Shown piece by piece: positions 26,820 to 36,524 of a stretch of 64,000 nt of DNA. The DNA is from Haloarcula nitratireducens (GTDB taxonomy: Archaea; Halobacteriota; Halobacteria; Halobacteriales; Haloarculaceae): the NCBI RefSeq assembly GCF_019599505.1, contig NZ_RKLT01000003.1:1-64000 (forward strand), read 5' to 3'. A model generated the notes under the pieces. It was not told where the DNA came from, ran no database searches, and was given only the letters and a program-made list of their open reading frames with translations. Numbering within the stretch: position 1 is the first letter of the stretch; every line of letters begins with the position of its first letter. The translations under genes were made by a program, and so were the position numbers.

Positions 26820-26978
26820 AGCACGCCGTTGGGCCGGATGTCCTAAATGTGCAATGTCGGCGGTAAGGCGTGCACGGCGGCCCCGAAACCTCTCGGGCGA
26901 GGCGATAAATCCGTCGAGAGACACCTCCGAAGATGGCCCAAAAGACCGATACGGGGGGCTATCGAACAGCGAGCTATC

Positions 26979-27284
26979 GTGACTCCGAACGTCACCGGTG
27001 TCGGCCCGGTCGTGGTGTACCTCGCCATCCTCGGCTTCGTCGGTGTCCAGTACCACCGCGGCAAGGTGACGACCCGCCGGCTACCGCTACTCGTCGGAAT
27101 GTGCCTCATCTGGCTCGCCTCCGGTCTGTTCCAACTCGCCACGAGCGGGACGACGCTGGGCTACGCGTTCGACGGTCTCTCTGTCCTCGCGCTGGTCGGT
27201 GGACTGTACGGGCTCTACTGGTGGTGGCGTCACCGGGACGTCGAGACGCCCGGCCCGGACCGCGACGAACGAGGCTCCCTCTGA
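26979..27284 (+). CDS. Small membrane protein, function unknown
   Basis: About 101 residues from a GTG at 26979 (V-T-P-N-V-T-G). Three hydrophobic segments (about 8-26, 37-56, 64-82) are followed by a short charged tail (RHRDVETPGPDRDE). Codon-position composition is haloarchaeal. No family is recognised. The start is uncertain because no ATG is available in the reading frame close by. It is divergent from the M32 gene. Confidence 0.6.
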   Translation: MTPNVTGVGPVVVYLAILGFVGVQYHRGKVTTRRLPLLVGMCLIWLASGLFQLATSGTTLGYAFDGLSVLALVGGLYGLYWWWRHRDVETPGPDRDERGSL

Positions 27285-27319
27285 GAGGGCAGACGACGGC
27301 GGTCCCGACGGCCCGCGAC

Positions 27320-28420
27320 TCACCCGAGCCACGAAGTCGCGACGCTCTCGTAGATTCGACGGCAACGTTCGAGGACCGCGACTGAGACGCTCTCCTCGGC
27401 GGTGTGTGCCTCGCCGGGTTCGGCCGCGCCGACGACGACGCAGTCGGTTCCCGCGGCGGCGAGCCAGCCCGCGTCCGTAGCGTGCGGTTTGACGACGTGT
27501 TCGGGCCGAGCGTCCTGTGCGTCGGCCGCCGCGTCGAGGACCGCGTCGGCGAACGCGGCGTCGCCGCAGGCCATCGGCGGCAGGTCCTGGTCGACGCGCC
27601 AGGAGACGCCCTCGATAGCTTCGACCCGCTCTAGCGGTGCGCGTTCGTCGGGGACCGTGCGCTCGTCGACGGTGACTTCGCACTCCTCGGGAATCACGTT
27701 CCACGACGACCCGCCGTCGATCTCCGTGACGGCGACGCTTCCGCGGAGGTCGTGGCCCAGCACCTCGGTCGTCGGGAAGTCGAGGTCGCGGACGATATCG
27801 ACGGCGTCGGTCGCGCGGTAGATGGCGTTCTCGCCGGCCTCGGGTTCGCTCGCGTGAGCGGCCGCGCCCTCGGCGACGACGGTCGATCCGCGCCGACCCT
27901 TGTGCGCGACGGCGACATCGGTTACCCCCGTCGCGGAGTAGCCCGTCGAACCCTCGCCGACGACGGCGTAGTCCGGCGCGAACCCCTCGTCGATGGCGGC
28001 CCGACAGCCGACGCCGCCCCGCTCCTCCCCGGCGAAGGAGGCGAAGACGAGTTCGCCGTTACCCGGCGCGTCCGCGTCGCGGAAGGCCAGTATCGCCGCG
28101 GCGAGGCTCCCCTTCATGTCGGCCGTGCCGCGACCGGAGAGGCGGCCGTCTCGCTCGTCGACGACGTACGCGCCGCCGGCGTCGACCTGCGATTCGTCCG
28201 GCGGAACCACGTCGTGGTGGCCGACCAGCGCGAGCGACTCGCCGCCGTCGCCGCCTCTCTTTCGCGCGAGGACGTTGCCGTGGTCGTCGCGGGTCACGGT
28301 CGCGTCGGTGTGCTCGCGGAGCCACGCCGCGACGAACTCGCCGGCGGCGGACTCGTCGCAGTCGGGTCCGTCGTGGCTCGGAATCGAAACCAGTTCGCGA
28401 GTGAGGGAAGCGACGTCCAT
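27320..28420 (-). CDS. M20-family metallopeptidase (ArgE/DapE/ACY1 type)
   Basis: Enzyme of 366 residues. Metal ligands are visible in ALVGHHDVVPP (HxD-like), SGRGTADMKGSLAA (Asp) and SFAGEERGGVGC (Glu-Glu), with a late His in AGEAHTAEESV. The dimerisation domain sits in the middle. Such proteins deacylate N-acyl amino acids or cleave dipeptides. The haloarchaeal context does not tell which. Confidence 0.88.
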   Translation of the reverse strand: MDVASLTRELVSIPSHDGPDCDESAAGEFVAAWLREHTDATVTRDDHGNVLARKRGGDGGESLALVGHHDVVPPDESQVDAGGAYVVDERDGRLSGRGTADMKGSLAAAILAFRDADAPGNGELVFASFAGEERGGVGCRAAIDEGFAPDYAVVGEGSTGYSATGVTDVAVAHKGRRGSTVVAEGAAAHASEPEAGENAIYRATDAVDIVRDLDFPTTEVLGHDLRGSVAVTEIDGGSSWNVIPEECEVTVDERTVPDERAPLERVEAIEGVSWRVDQDLPPMACGDAAFADAVLDAAADAQDARPEHVVKPHATDAGWLAAAGTDCVVVGAAEPGEAHTAEESVSVAVLERCRRIYESVATSWLG

Positions 28421-28462
28421 ACCCCGATAGTGTGGCCCGGGCGGTTTGGTTCTTGCCGGCCG

Positions 28463-28924
28463 TCAGCGGAGCGCCGCGTACGTGATGCCCAGCACGCCCC
28501 CGTAGACGACGTGCCAGAGCAGGCTCGGGACCGCGAAGTTCGGGAACGGCGGGGCCTGCGGGAAGCCGACCGCGCCGAGCCACAGGGGCATCACGAGCGC
28601 CGCGAGCACCAGCCACGTCACGACGCCCCAGACGACGCCGAGACCGAGCGTCGAGCCGATGGAGCGGTCGGCGGGCAGACCACGCTCGGCGACGGCCGCG
28701 AAGGCGACGCCGAGGACCGCCCCGTGCGAGAGGTGGACCACCCACCCCGCGACGCCGCCCGAGAGGCCGTAGAGGCCCGGAATCGCGCCCTGCAGTACGG
28801 GCGGACTCGTAAGCGAGATGAGGACGGCCATCACGGCCGCCCCGAGGATACCGCCGAGTACGCCGGCTTGCCAGTCGGCGAGCGTTACGTCCGTCTCCGC
28901 CGCAGTCGTGGATTCGGTCGCCAT
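28463..28924 (-). CDS. Haloarchaeal four-helix membrane protein, function unknown
   Basis: Protein of 153 residues from the ATG at 28924. Four membrane segments are separated by short loops; HLSHGAVLGVAFA and FPNFAVPSLLWHVVYGGVLG are distinctive. Similar short membrane proteins are common in haloarchaea. It lies between the urease operon and the M20 gene on the same strand, 106 bp after ureF. A link to urease is not evident. Confidence 0.7.
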   Translation of the reverse strand: MATESTTAAETDVTLADWQAGVLGGILGAAVMAVLISLTSPPVLQGAIPGLYGLSGGVAGWVVHLSHGAVLGVAFAAVAERGLPADRSIGSTLGLGVVWGVVTWLVLAALVMPLWLGAVGFPQAPPFPNFAVPSLLWHVVYGGVLGITYAALR

Positions 28925-29030
28925 TGCGTCTGGGGATGGACCGCATGATATCAAATAGCCAACTTGTTCGAGCGACGGGCGCGCACGACCACGGTAGCTT
29001 GAAGAGGTAGCATCCGCCGAACAGCGCGGT

Positions 29031-29792
29031 TCAGCTCACGAACAGGCGTCGCTGCGCCCGTTCGTGGTCGGCCGCGAGCACGTCCACCAGCGGTGCGAAC
29101 GGCGTCATGTCGTCGAGCGTCCGGTCGGCGCTGTCCTCGACGGCGTCGGCTATCACCGGTCGCAGGTCGTCGAGGATCCGCTGGGCGTCGGTGTGGCCCA
29201 GCGAGAGGAGGCGCTGGGCGGCCCCCAGCAGCCCGGTCACGAACCCGTGACAGCACAGCAGACACGCCTCTCGTTCGTCGACTCCGGCGAGTCCGGTCGC
29301 CGCGCCGAGGACGACGGCGTAGTTGCCGGGTGCGCCTTCAGCGGTTCCACCGTTTCCGTTCGAGGCGCTGCGCGCCTCGCCCTTAGCGCGTTCCGCGTAT
29401 CGCTCGAACAGATCGGAGTCGCGCAGGTCGCGCTGGAGCGAGAGCAGGCGAGCGCCGGAGCTCTGCGCGCTCTCGCGGAACTCCGCGGCCAGCGTCACCG
29501 CCGCGAGTCGGCGATCGGCGGCACAGACTGCATCTACGTCGCCCTCGCGCGCGGCCGCGTGAGCGGCCCGCAGCGCCACGAGTTCGGCCGGCCCGACCTG
29601 CCGACGGAGGTACGTCTCTAAGAGCGCGCGGAGGTCCTCGGCGTCGGTCACCCGGTCGTCGGCGACGAACTGTTCGAGGCCGTAGGAGACGGTGTAGGTG
29701 CCCACCGGGAGGAAGGAGTCCGCCAGGCGGAACGCTTCGAGGGTCGCCTCCGCACTCGTCTCGCTCGCATCTTCGTCAGCGTCCCCGCTCAT
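29031..29792 (-). CDS. ureF: Urease accessory protein UreF
   Basis: Cytoplasmic accessory protein of 253 residues, last gene of the urease operon. With UreD and UreG it forms the complex that loads nickel into urease and is thought to gate the UreG GTPase. LADSFLPVGTYTVSYGLE and the helical C-terminus are typical. A non-conserved Gly/Ser/Asn insert lies near residue 150 (SASNGNGGTAEG). Its start overlaps the ureE stop (ATGA at 29789). Confidence 0.93.
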   Translation of the reverse strand: MSGDADEDASETSAEATLEAFRLADSFLPVGTYTVSYGLEQFVADDRVTDAEDLRALLETYLRRQVGPAELVALRAAHAAAREGDVDAVCAADRRLAAVTLAAEFRESAQSSGARLLSLQRDLRDSDLFERYAERAKGEARSASNGNGGTAEGAPGNYAVVLGAATGLAGVDEREACLLCCHGFVTGLLGAAQRLLSLGHTDAQRILDDLRPVIADAVEDSADRTLDDMTPFAPLVDVLAADHERAQRRLFVS

Positions 29793-30403
29793 TCGCCGTC
29801 TCCGTCGATGGTGCGCACGCCGTGCGCGTGGTCGCGGCTGTATCCGCGGTCAGCACCGTCGTGAGAGCCGTGTGAATGCGAATGCGTGTGGTCACCGTGG
29901 CCGTGTGCGTGTCCGTCCTCGCCGTGGCCGTGGTCGTCCCCGTCGTCGAACGTCGTCGGGGGAACCCGCTCGTAGCGGGTCGTGACGTCCTCGGGAAGCA
30001 GGTCCGCGACGGCGGCGTCCATCCGCTCGCGGGTGTCGGGCACCGGGAACAGCGCCTCCTCGCCCCGGACGGCGAGGTCCCAGTGGCGATTGCCGAGCGC
30101 GTGGCCCAGTTCCAGCGCGGCGGCCGCCGACACGTCGGCCTCGGCGAAGTCGAGGACCAGCGCGTCGATCGCGGCGAGTTCGACCGCGACGAGCGTCCCG
30201 TCGTCGGTTTCGAGCACGTCGCCGTCCGCGAGGTCGCGGGCGACGACGATGCCGAGATCCTCGCCGTCGGTCGTCTCGGTGCGCAGGCGCGAGCGCCGGC
30301 GGTCGGTGTCCGAGAGGACGACTCGAAGCTGATCGGCCTCGGCCAATCGATCGGCGACCGCGCTGTCCTCGCGGTGGCCGAGATAGCTGTCTGCGACGTA
30401 CAT
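29789..30403 (-). CDS. ureE: Urease nickel metallochaperone UreE
   Basis: Nickel-binding chaperone of 204 residues. The N-terminal UreE fold is followed by a very His-rich tail from about residue 158: runs such as DHGHGEDGHAHGHGDH, then HTHSHSHG. The tail would hold several nickel ions, making this a storage-type UreE. It overlaps ureD by one base and ureF by four, so it is tightly coupled. Confidence 0.94.
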   Translation of the reverse strand: MYVADSYLGHREDSAVADRLAEADQLRVVLSDTDRRRSRLRTETTDGEDLGIVVARDLADGDVLETDDGTLVAVELAAIDALVLDFAEADVSAAAALELGHALGNRHWDLAVRGEEALFPVPDTRERMDAAVADLLPEDVTTRYERVPPTTFDDGDDHGHGEDGHAHGHGDHTHSHSHGSHDGADRGYSRDHAHGVRTIDGDGE

Positions 30404-31329
30404 CAGTACTTCCTCCCGGACGGTGCGGGCGCGCCGACGAGGTCCCGGCGGGCGCTGTCCCAGGCGGCGTGGAGCGCGCTCTGGACCGTCTCCGCGCGGT
30501 CGCCCAGCGCACGGACGGCGACGCCCGCGCCATTGGGGAGGGCCGTCGCACCCGCGCGGGCCTCGCAGTCAGTGACGACCGCGTGGAGTTCGTCGCTCGT
30601 GCCGGCGGCGTCGGTCCCGGGCGCGACGACGAACAGCGTCCCGTAGACCGCGAACTCGCCGAGGACGCCCGGCGCGGCGGGGTCGCTCTCGCCGGGCGCG
30701 AGGTGGGTCGCGTCCTCGAACAGCGGGCCGTTCGGCCCCTCGGCGCGGACACGCGAGAGATATCGCTCGAACTCGAAGCGCTCGCCGCGCGCGAGCCGAC
30801 CGGGGACGACGATATCGCCGAGGACCGCCGTCGCGCCCGCGTCGAGCGAGAGCGTCAGGTCCTGCGAGTAGCGGGCGTCGGCGTGGAGGATGGTCGGTTC
30901 CGGCACGTAGTCGAGATGGCCGCCCCGCCCGACGGAGAGGGACGCGCCGGCGGCGGCGTAGTTGTGCGTCATCGACTGCACTTTCGTCGAGCTCTGCGTC
31001 GAGACGTGCGCGGTCGCGTTTCCTTCGACGGAGATCGCGACGTCGTGGCGGTCGCCCTGCGCGACGCCGCCGGTCGGCGACTGGACGAACACCGTCGCCG
31101 CGTCGGGGTGCGGGTCGTGGGCGAGCGTCCCCGAGACGTGGAACGGCACCGTCGCGTAGTCGTGGACGAGCGCCGTCCCGCCGCTCGTCGGCGCGAACGT
31201 CAGTTTCAGCACGCCGTCCTTGCCCGGCGCGCCGACGGCGGCCTGCGGCGGGGATTCAGCCGCGTATCCCTCGAAAGCGGGGTGCGGGGCGTCGGCGGCG
31301 TCCGTCCGGTCGGGTACCTCCGTGGCCAT
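30403..31329 (-). CDS. ureD: Urease accessory protein UreD (UreH)
   Basis: Scaffold protein of 308 residues that docks UreF and UreG on the urease apoprotein. Recognisable segments are LKLTFAPTSGGTALVHDYATVPFHVSG, THVSTQSSTKV and YVPEPTILHADARY. It starts one base into the ureG stop codon. There is no signal or membrane segment. Confidence 0.93.
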   Translation of the reverse strand: MATEVPDRTDAADAPHPAFEGYAAESPPQAAVGAPGKDGVLKLTFAPTSGGTALVHDYATVPFHVSGTLAHDPHPDAATVFVQSPTGGVAQGDRHDVAISVEGNATAHVSTQSSTKVQSMTHNYAAAGASLSVGRGGHLDYVPEPTILHADARYSQDLTLSLDAGATAVLGDIVVPGRLARGERFEFERYLSRVRAEGPNGPLFEDATHLAPGESDPAAPGVLGEFAVYGTLFVVAPGTDAAGTSDELHAVVTDCEARAGATALPNGAGVAVRALGDRAETVQSALHAAWDSARRDLVGAPAPSGRKY

Positions 31330-31952
31330 CAGGCGAACAACACTCCCTCGTGGAGATGTCGAAGCACGTCGTCGATGCCCTCCTTAGCCTTGCAGTCGGT
31401 GAAGACGAACGGGCCGTCGCGGACCTCGCGAGCGTCGCGTTCCATCACCTCTAGGTCCGCGCCGACGTGGGGGGCGAGGTCCGTCTTGTTCATCACGAGC
31501 AGGTCGCAGTCGACCACGCCGGGGCCGCGCTTTCGTGGGATGTCGTCGCCCTCCGCGACGCTGATGACGTACAGCGAGTAGTCGGCGAGTTCGGGATTGA
31601 ACGTCGCCGCGAGGTTGTCGCCGCCGCTCTCTATCAGCACGAGGTCCAGTTCCGGGTGCTCCGCGAGGAAGGCGTCTATCTGCTGGAGGTTCATCGACGG
31701 GTCCTCGCGGATGCCGGTGTGGGGACACGCGCCCGTCTCGACGCCCGCGACGAGGTCCTCGGGGACGACGCCCGCGAACCGCTCGCGCAGTCGCTCGGCG
31801 TCCTCCCGCGTGAGGATGTCGTTGGCGATGACGCCCACGTCCAGGCCGTCCTCGCGGAGTTGCGGGACGATCTCCGTCAGCAGCGAGGTCTTGCCCGATC
31901 CGACCGGGCCGCCGATTCCGACCGTCGCCACGTCGCGGTGGGTCAGGCTCAT
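31329..31952 (-). CDS. ureG: Urease accessory GTPase UreG
   Basis: GTPase of 207 residues that drives nickel insertion into urease. The P-loop [10 protein letters not shown] is at about 14-23, the metal-binding CPHT motif is in [13 protein letters not shown], and [13 protein letters not shown] and NKTDLAP are G-domain signatures. It overlaps ureA by four bases and ureD by one. Confidence 0.96.
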   Translation of the reverse strand: MSLTHRDVATVGIGGPVGSGKTSLLTEIVPQLREDGLDVGVIANDILTREDAERLRERFAGVVPEDLVAGVETGACPHTGIREDPSMNLQQIDAFLAEHPELDLVLIESGGDNLAATFNPELADYSLYVISVAEGDDIPRKRGPGVVDCDLLVMNKTDLAPHVGADLEVMERDAREVRDGPFVFTDCKAKEGIDDVLRHLHEGVLFA

Positions 31953-32326
31953 TCGGCCGCCCCCTCGCGCGCTGCCTCCTCGCTGTCGGTCTCACTGTCC
32001 TCGTCGAGTCCACCGACGCTGTCGGAGCGAATCGGGTCGTGAACGGTGACGAGCTTCGTGCCGTCGGGGAAGACGGGTTCGACCTGAATCATGCCGATCA
32101 TCTCGGGGACGCCCTCCATGACGTCCTCGCGGCCCAGCAGTTGGGACGCGCCGGCGCGTATCTCGGCGACCGAGTCCCCGTCGCGGCCCCGTTCGATGCA
32201 CCAGTCGCTGATGTACGCGACGGCCTCGGGATGGTTCAGCGGGACGCCGCGGTCCTTGCGGCGTCTCGCGACCTCTGCGGCGGTGAAGACGGTGAGTCGT
32301 TCCTGCTCTTTGGCCGTGAGTTTCAT
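31949..32326 (-). CDS. ureA: Urease gamma subunit
   Basis: Structural subunit of 125 residues: [35 protein letters not shown] and [24 protein letters not shown] are hallmarks. An acidic C-terminal extension of about 25 residues ([16 protein letters not shown]) goes beyond the usual 100-residue gamma chain, in keeping with halophilic adaptation. The gene order beta-alpha-gamma is that of haloarchaeal urease operons. Confidence 0.96.
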   Translation of the reverse strand: MKLTAKEQERLTVFTAAEVARRRKDRGVPLNHPEAVAYISDWCIERGRDGDSVAEIRAGASQLLGREDVMEGVPEMIGMIQVEPVFPDGTKLVTVHDPIRSDSVGGLDEDSETDSEEAAREGAAE

Positions 32327-34029
32327 AGCATGTACCGCTGTGCGAGTGGCAGTTCGGAGGACGGTTCGCAGGTGACGTGTTCGCCGTCGACCCGGACTTC
32401 GAACGTCTCGGGGTCGACCTCGATGTCGTCGGGACAGTAGTCGTTGTACGCCATGTCGTCCTTGCCGGGCGTGCGCGTCCCCTCGACGGGGACGACGGGG
32501 GTGTCGAGGGCGTATTCCTCGCTGACGCCGCGTTCGGCGGCCGCGGGCGAGACGAACGACAGCGAGAGCCCGTGTTTGGCCTTGCCGACGGCCCCCGCGC
32601 GTTCGCGCTGGAGGACCGGTTCACAGGTCATCAGCGACCCGTTGGCCTCGCCCATCTCCGAGTGGACCGGGAAGCCGCCCTTGAACGTCATCGCGGGCTT
32701 GACGCCGAAGAACGCGGGGTCCCACAGCACCACGTCGGCGAGTTTGCCGGGTTCGAGCGTCCCGACGTAGCGCTCGATACCCGCCGAGATGGCGGGGTTG
32801 ACGGTGTACTTCGCGACGTAGCGCTTGATGCGGTGGTTGTCCGCGTCGGTGCCCTCGTCCTCGGGCAGGGGGCCGCGCTGGGACTTCATCTTCGAGGCCG
32901 TCTGCCAGGTGCGAGAGACGAGTTCGCCCATCCGCCCCATCGCCTGTGAGTCCGTCGTCATCATCGAGATCGCACCCATGTCGTGGAGGACGTCCTCGGC
33001 GGCGATGGTCTCCGCGCGCACGCGCGACTCGGCGAAGGCCACGTCCTCGGGCACGTCGGGATTGAGGTGATGACAGACCATCACCATGTCCAGGTGCTCG
33101 TCGAACGTGTTGTCGGTGTAGGGCATCGAGGGGTTCGTCGAGGAGGGGAGCATGTTCGGTTCGCCGACCATCTCCATGATGTCCGGCGCGTGGCCCCCGC
33201 CGGCCCCTTCGATGTGGAAGAGATGCATCGTCCGGCCGTCGACGGCGGCGAAGGTGTTCTCGACGAAGCCGGCCTCGTTGAGCGTGTCGGTGTGCATGCA
33301 GACCTGCACGTCCTCCTCCTCGGCCACGTCGAGGCAGGTGTCGATGGCGTCGGGCATCGACCCCCAGTCCTCGTGGAGTTTCAGCGTGCAGGCCCCCGCC
33401 TCGATCTGCTCGCGCAGCGGTTCGGGATCGGAGGCGTTGCCCTTCCCGTAGAAGCCGACGTTGACCGGCCACGCCTCGGCGGCCTGCAGGAACCGCTTGA
33501 CGTTCTCGGGACCGGTCGTACACGTCGTCGCGCCGCCGCCGTAGCCGCCGCCGAGCATCGTCGTCACGCCCGTCGAGAGCGCGTGTTCGTGCAGTTGCGC
33601 CGAGTTCCAGTGGACGTGGATGTCCAGCGCGCCGGCGGTCGCGATCTTCCCCTCGCAGGGGTAGACGTCCGTCGCCGGGCCGACGACCATGTCGACGCCG
33701 TCCATCGTGTCGGGGTTGCCCGCCTTCCCGATTCCCGCGATCTCGCCGTTCCGAATGCCGATGTCGGCCGCGACGATACCCAAAACGGGGTCGATGATGG
33801 TCGCGTTCGTCAGCACCCAGTCGAGCGCGCCCTCCGCCTGCGTGACGCCGGGGGCCATCCCGAGGCCGTCCCGCAGCGTCTTCCCGCCGCCGAAGACGGC
33901 TTCGTCGCCGTGCGTGCGCAGGTCCTCCTCGACTTTCGCGAACAGTTCGGTATCGCCGAGGCGCACCTTGTCGCCCTCGGTCGGTCCGTAGAGTTCCGCG
34001 TAGGCGTCGCGGTCGACGTCGCGGGTCAC
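32323..34029 (-). CDS. ureC: Urease alpha (catalytic) subunit
   Basis: Catalytic subunit of 568 residues hydrolysing urea to ammonia and carbamate. Visible active-site parts are HVHW (nickel His), [11 protein letters not shown] (the carbamylated Lys), HTDTLNE and [12 protein letters not shown] (nickel His), the flap segment [17 protein letters not shown], and DSQAMGR (Asp). All ligands are intact. It overlaps ureB and ureA by four bases each, consistent with one polycistronic, coupled transcript. Confidence 0.98.
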   Translation of the reverse strand: MTRDVDRDAYAELYGPTEGDKVRLGDTELFAKVEEDLRTHGDEAVFGGGKTLRDGLGMAPGVTQAEGALDWVLTNATIIDPVLGIVAADIGIRNGEIAGIGKAGNPDTMDGVDMVVGPATDVYPCEGKIATAGALDIHVHWNSAQLHEHALSTGVTTMLGGGYGGGATTCTTGPENVKRFLQAAEAWPVNVGFYGKGNASDPEPLREQIEAGACTLKLHEDWGSMPDAIDTCLDVAEEEDVQVCMHTDTLNEAGFVENTFAAVDGRTMHLFHIEGAGGGHAPDIMEMVGEPNMLPSSTNPSMPYTDNTFDEHLDMVMVCHHLNPDVPEDVAFAESRVRAETIAAEDVLHDMGAISMMTTDSQAMGRMGELVSRTWQTASKMKSQRGPLPEDEGTDADNHRIKRYVAKYTVNPAISAGIERYVGTLEPGKLADVVLWDPAFFGVKPAMTFKGGFPVHSEMGEANGSLMTCEPVLQRERAGAVGKAKHGLSLSFVSPAAAERGVSEEYALDTPVVPVEGTRTPGKDDMAYNDYCPDDIEVDPETFEVRVDGEHVTCEPSSELPLAQRYML

Positions 34030-34436
34030 TCCGCGTCCCCCTCGCTATCGTCGCCGTCAGTTCCCGTGTCTCGGAAACCGGCGTCTCGCAGCCGTTCGAG
34101 CGCGGCGCTCGGGTCGCCATCGATGCTTCCATTCACCATCCCGTTCATCCCGTGGGCGACGCGCTTACCGCCGATGGCGACGAGGTCGACCGTCTGTTCG
34201 TCTCCCGGTTCGAACCGGACCGCAGTGCCGGCGGGGATGTTCAGCCGCATCCCGAAGGCGGCTTCGCGGTCGAAGGAGAGGGCGGCGTTGGCCTCGAAGA
34301 AGTGGAAGTGCGACCCGACCTGTACCGGCCGGTCGCCGGCGTTGCCGACTGTCACCGCCGCCGTCTCGCGGCCCTCGTTCAGCGTCAGCGTTCCCTCCTC
34401 GGTTATCACTTCGCCGGGAACGAGGTCCTCAACCAC
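34026..34436 (-). CDS. ureB: Urease beta subunit, first structural gene of the operon
   Basis: Structural subunit of 136 residues. [19 protein letters not shown] at the start, [17 protein letters not shown] and [17 protein letters not shown] are standard. The only plausible start in frame is a GTG at 34436; a longer reading frame up to 34538 has non-urease, basic sequence. The start codon lies inside a 15-codon upstream reading frame (34429-34476), so translation may be coupled to it. Confidence 0.93.
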   Translation of the reverse strand: MVEDLVPGEVITEEGTLTLNEGRETAAVTVGNAGDRPVQVGSHFHFFEANAALSFDREAAFGMRLNIPAGTAVRFEPGDEQTVDLVAIGGKRVAHGMNGMVNGSIDGDPSAALERLRDAGFRDTGTDGDDSEGDAE

Positions 34437-34476
34437 GACGCACCACCTCGATCGGCGTTTTCGACTGCTCGTCCAT
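34429..34476 (-). CDS. Candidate 15-codon upstream ORF overlapping the ureB start
   Basis: ATG at 34476 opens [15 protein letters not shown] and ends with a TGA at 34429-34431, 8 bases beyond the first base of the ureB GTG. A TTATC element centred near 34505 would place the transcription start almost on this ATG, i.e. a leaderless mini-gene. A ribosome entering there would terminate on top of the ureB start. It could be a coupling device or chance. Confidence 0.4.
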   Translation of the reverse strand: MDEQSKTPIEVVRRG

Positions 34477-34601
34477 CGTGTGCGTGTGAGTTTGGACAGG
34501 TGTGATAAGCGGATTGCTCTCGGCGCAAATAGCGCCACTCGATGCAGTATTTTAGCCGATTCGTCACACTGAAGTTCGCTCGACTGGACGAGCGTCCAGC
34601 C

Positions 34602-35441
34602 TCACCCGTCGAGTCGGGTGCGCGCCTCGGCAACCGTCAAGGGCACGTCCTCGCGCCCCTCGAACAGGCGGACGACCTGCGGCGGGCGGAGGTCGCAGTC
34701 GGTCAACAGGTCGACGTCGGTCAGTATCTCCCGGGTCGAGCCGCGGGCGACCACCTCGCCGGCGGAGTCGAGCAGTATCACGCGGTCGGCGACGTGCGGG
34801 ACGAGTTCCGTCTCCGGCGTGGACGTGACCAGCGTAACGCCGTCGGAGCGGCGCTCCGACGAGCCCCCACTCGCTTCGCTCGCGGGAACCCCCGCCGCCG
34901 AGAGCTCGTCGAGCAGCGACAGGATCGCAGCGCGGTTGCCGGCGTCGACGTTGCTCACCGGTTCGTCCAGCAAGAGCGCGTCGGGTTCGACGGTGAGCGC
35001 GCTCGCCAGCGCCGCGCGGCGCTGCTCGCCGCCGCTGAGTCTGAACGGCGGCTTCGAGAGCAGTCCGTCGAGGTCGAGTCGGTCGGCGAGTCCCTCGACG
35101 CGGCGCTCGACCTCGGTTCGCGAAACGTCCTGCTGGGCCGGGCCGTACGCGAGGTCCTCTCTGACGGTGGGGTTGAACAGGTACTCGGCGGGGTCCTGCG
35201 TGAGGACGCTCAGTCGCTCCCGGACCGAGTCGGCGTCGGTCGTCTCCCCGAAGTACCGGACCGTCCCGGCGTCCGGTTCGACGAGGCCGCCGAGCAGTTG
35301 GAGGAGCGTGCTCTTGCCCGCGCCGTTCGGGCCGAGCAGCGCGACCCGTTCGCCCGCGTCTATCGTCACGTCGACGCCGTCGACGGCGAGCGTCCCGTCC
35401 GGATAGGCGTACCGCAGACCGGTCGCCTCGATAGCGGTCAC
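34602..35441 (-). CDS. nikO: Nickel ECF transporter ATPase (NikO/CbiO)
   Basis: ATPase of 279 residues energising a group I ECF importer. Walker A is GPNGAGKSTL, the signature is LSGGEQRRAALASAL, and Walker B is ALLLDEPVSNVD. An Arg/Ser/Gly-rich insert near residue 190 (EASGGSSERRSDG) is unusual. It overlaps the nikQ stop by four bases. Assignment to nickel rather than cobalt rests on the divergent nikR and adjacent urease. Confidence 0.88.
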   Translation of the reverse strand: MTAIEATGLRYAYPDGTLAVDGVDVTIDAGERVALLGPNGAGKSTLLQLLGGLVEPDAGTVRYFGETTDADSVRERLSVLTQDPAEYLFNPTVREDLAYGPAQQDVSRTEVERRVEGLADRLDLDGLLSKPPFRLSGGEQRRAALASALTVEPDALLLDEPVSNVDAGNRAAILSLLDELSAAGVPASEASGGSSERRSDGVTLVTSTPETELVPHVADRVILLDSAGEVVARGSTREILTDVDLLTDCDLRPPQVVRLFEGREDVPLTVAEARTRLDG

Positions 35442-36232
35442 GCGAGGCCCACCCCCGCGACGGTGGCGAGGACGACCAGCGCGAACCCGGCGTCGGCCGC
35501 GCCGAGCGACTCGTGAGAGCGGGTCGGCGTCGCGCCCGTCCCGCCGCGGGCGCGGGCGGCCCGCTGGACGCCCTCACCGCGTTCGAGACTTCGCAGGAGA
35601 AAGGTCCCGACGAAGTTGCCCGAATCGCGCCACGTCCGACGCAGGTCCGGGTCCGCGAGCGTGCGGCCCCGCCGCGCGCGGACCATCCGTTCGAGTTCCG
35701 CGAAGAAGAGCAGCAGATACCGGTAGGTGATCGCCAGCAGCGAGACGGCGATCGCGGGGGCGCGCAGTCGGCGGAGCGCGACCAACAGGTCCGCGAAGCG
35801 CGTCGTCAGCAGGAGGACCGAGAGGAAGGCGACGCAGGCGGCCACGCGGACGGTGAAGACGGCGACGTACTCGACGCCGGCGGCCGACAGCGGCGTCCCC
35901 GCGAACGTCGGGCCGCCCGTCAGAAACGCTTGCGGAGCGACGACGACCGCCGCGAACGCGGCCGGGCCAGTCGCTCGGCCGAGGAAGGTTCGGAGGGGGA
36001 CCCGAGAGAGCAGCGCGAGCGCGGCGGCCACTCCCGCGAGGAGGGCGACGCTCTGCAGGTCGCGCCTGGTGACGGCGAACGCGACGAGGGCGACGACGCC
36101 GATCAGTTTGACGCTCGGCGCGACGGCCTGCAGGAAGCCGGACCGTTCGGGCACGTCCTCGGCGAGCAGGAACCAGCGGGCGCGGGCCGCGATCGCCGCG
36201 ACGGTGCGGTCTAGCAGGTCAGTGCGCGCCAT
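35438..36232 (-). CDS. nikQ: Nickel ECF transporter transmembrane T-component (NikQ/CbiQ)
   Basis: Membrane T-component of 264 residues with about five helices. The cytoplasmic loop carries the coupling motifs ARRGRTLAD and ARAARGGTG-like segments that contact the ATPase (ARG-type signatures). Its start overlaps nikN by 14 bases and its stop overlaps nikO by four. Confidence 0.87.
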   Translation of the reverse strand: MARTDLLDRTVAAIAARARWFLLAEDVPERSGFLQAVAPSVKLIGVVALVAFAVTRRDLQSVALLAGVAAALALLSRVPLRTFLGRATGPAAFAAVVVAPQAFLTGGPTFAGTPLSAAGVEYVAVFTVRVAACVAFLSVLLLTTRFADLLVALRRLRAPAIAVSLLAITYRYLLLFFAELERMVRARRGRTLADPDLRRTWRDSGNFVGTFLLRSLERGEGVQRAARARGGTGATPTRSHESLGAADAGFALVVLATVAGVGLA

Positions 36233-36524
36233 CGGAGTCGGTGCCGAGCAGCCGACCGAGACCGGCCGCGACGAGCAGCGTCAGCGCCGTCCCGACGACG
36301 GCCGAGACGAACGTCCCGCTCGCGCCACCGAGTCCGGGGACGCCGTAGTCGGGGAGCGGTGCGACGCCGCTCGATTCGGCGTGGTCGGTCGCGCCGGTCG
36401 CTTCGGCGGCGTTTTCGAGCGGCTCGGCGTAGCCGACCGCGCCGGCCGCCCACCCGAACACCGGGGCCAGCAGCGCGAGGACGAGCAGCGCCGCGAGGGC
36501 ACGCGGGAGCCAGTCGGGGGCCAT
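36219..36524 (-). CDS. nikN: Nickel ECF transporter small subunit (NikN/CbiN-like, PDGLE type)
   Basis: Protein of 101 residues with two membrane segments (about 8-28 and 76-94) and an extracytoplasmic Ala-rich loop containing DHAESSG. This is the layout of the auxiliary NikN/CbiN subunit needed with NikM for metal capture. It starts on the last base of the nikM stop. Alternative frames in this stretch are arginine-rich and rejected. Confidence 0.8.
   Translation of the reverse strand: MAPDWLPRALAALLVLALLAPVFGWAAGAVGYAEPLENAAEATGATDHAESSGVAPLPDYGVPGLGGASGTFVSAVVGTALTLLVAAGLGRLLGTDSDGAH

Noticed and set aside
32621..34132. Second minus-strand frame over ureC
   Set aside because: Arg-rich frame-shifted shadow. 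ureC is complete with all active-site residues in its own frame.
34140..34230. Sequence resembling a tRNA T-loop (GGTTCGAACC)
   Set aside because: It is inside ureB coding sequence and has no surrounding cloverleaf. No tRNA was found anywhere in the window.
34540..34555. NikR half-site-like AGTATTTTA upstream of ureB
   Set aside because: Only one imperfect half-site. No inverted partner at the N12 spacing seen at nikM-nikR, so NikR control of ureB is not claimed.
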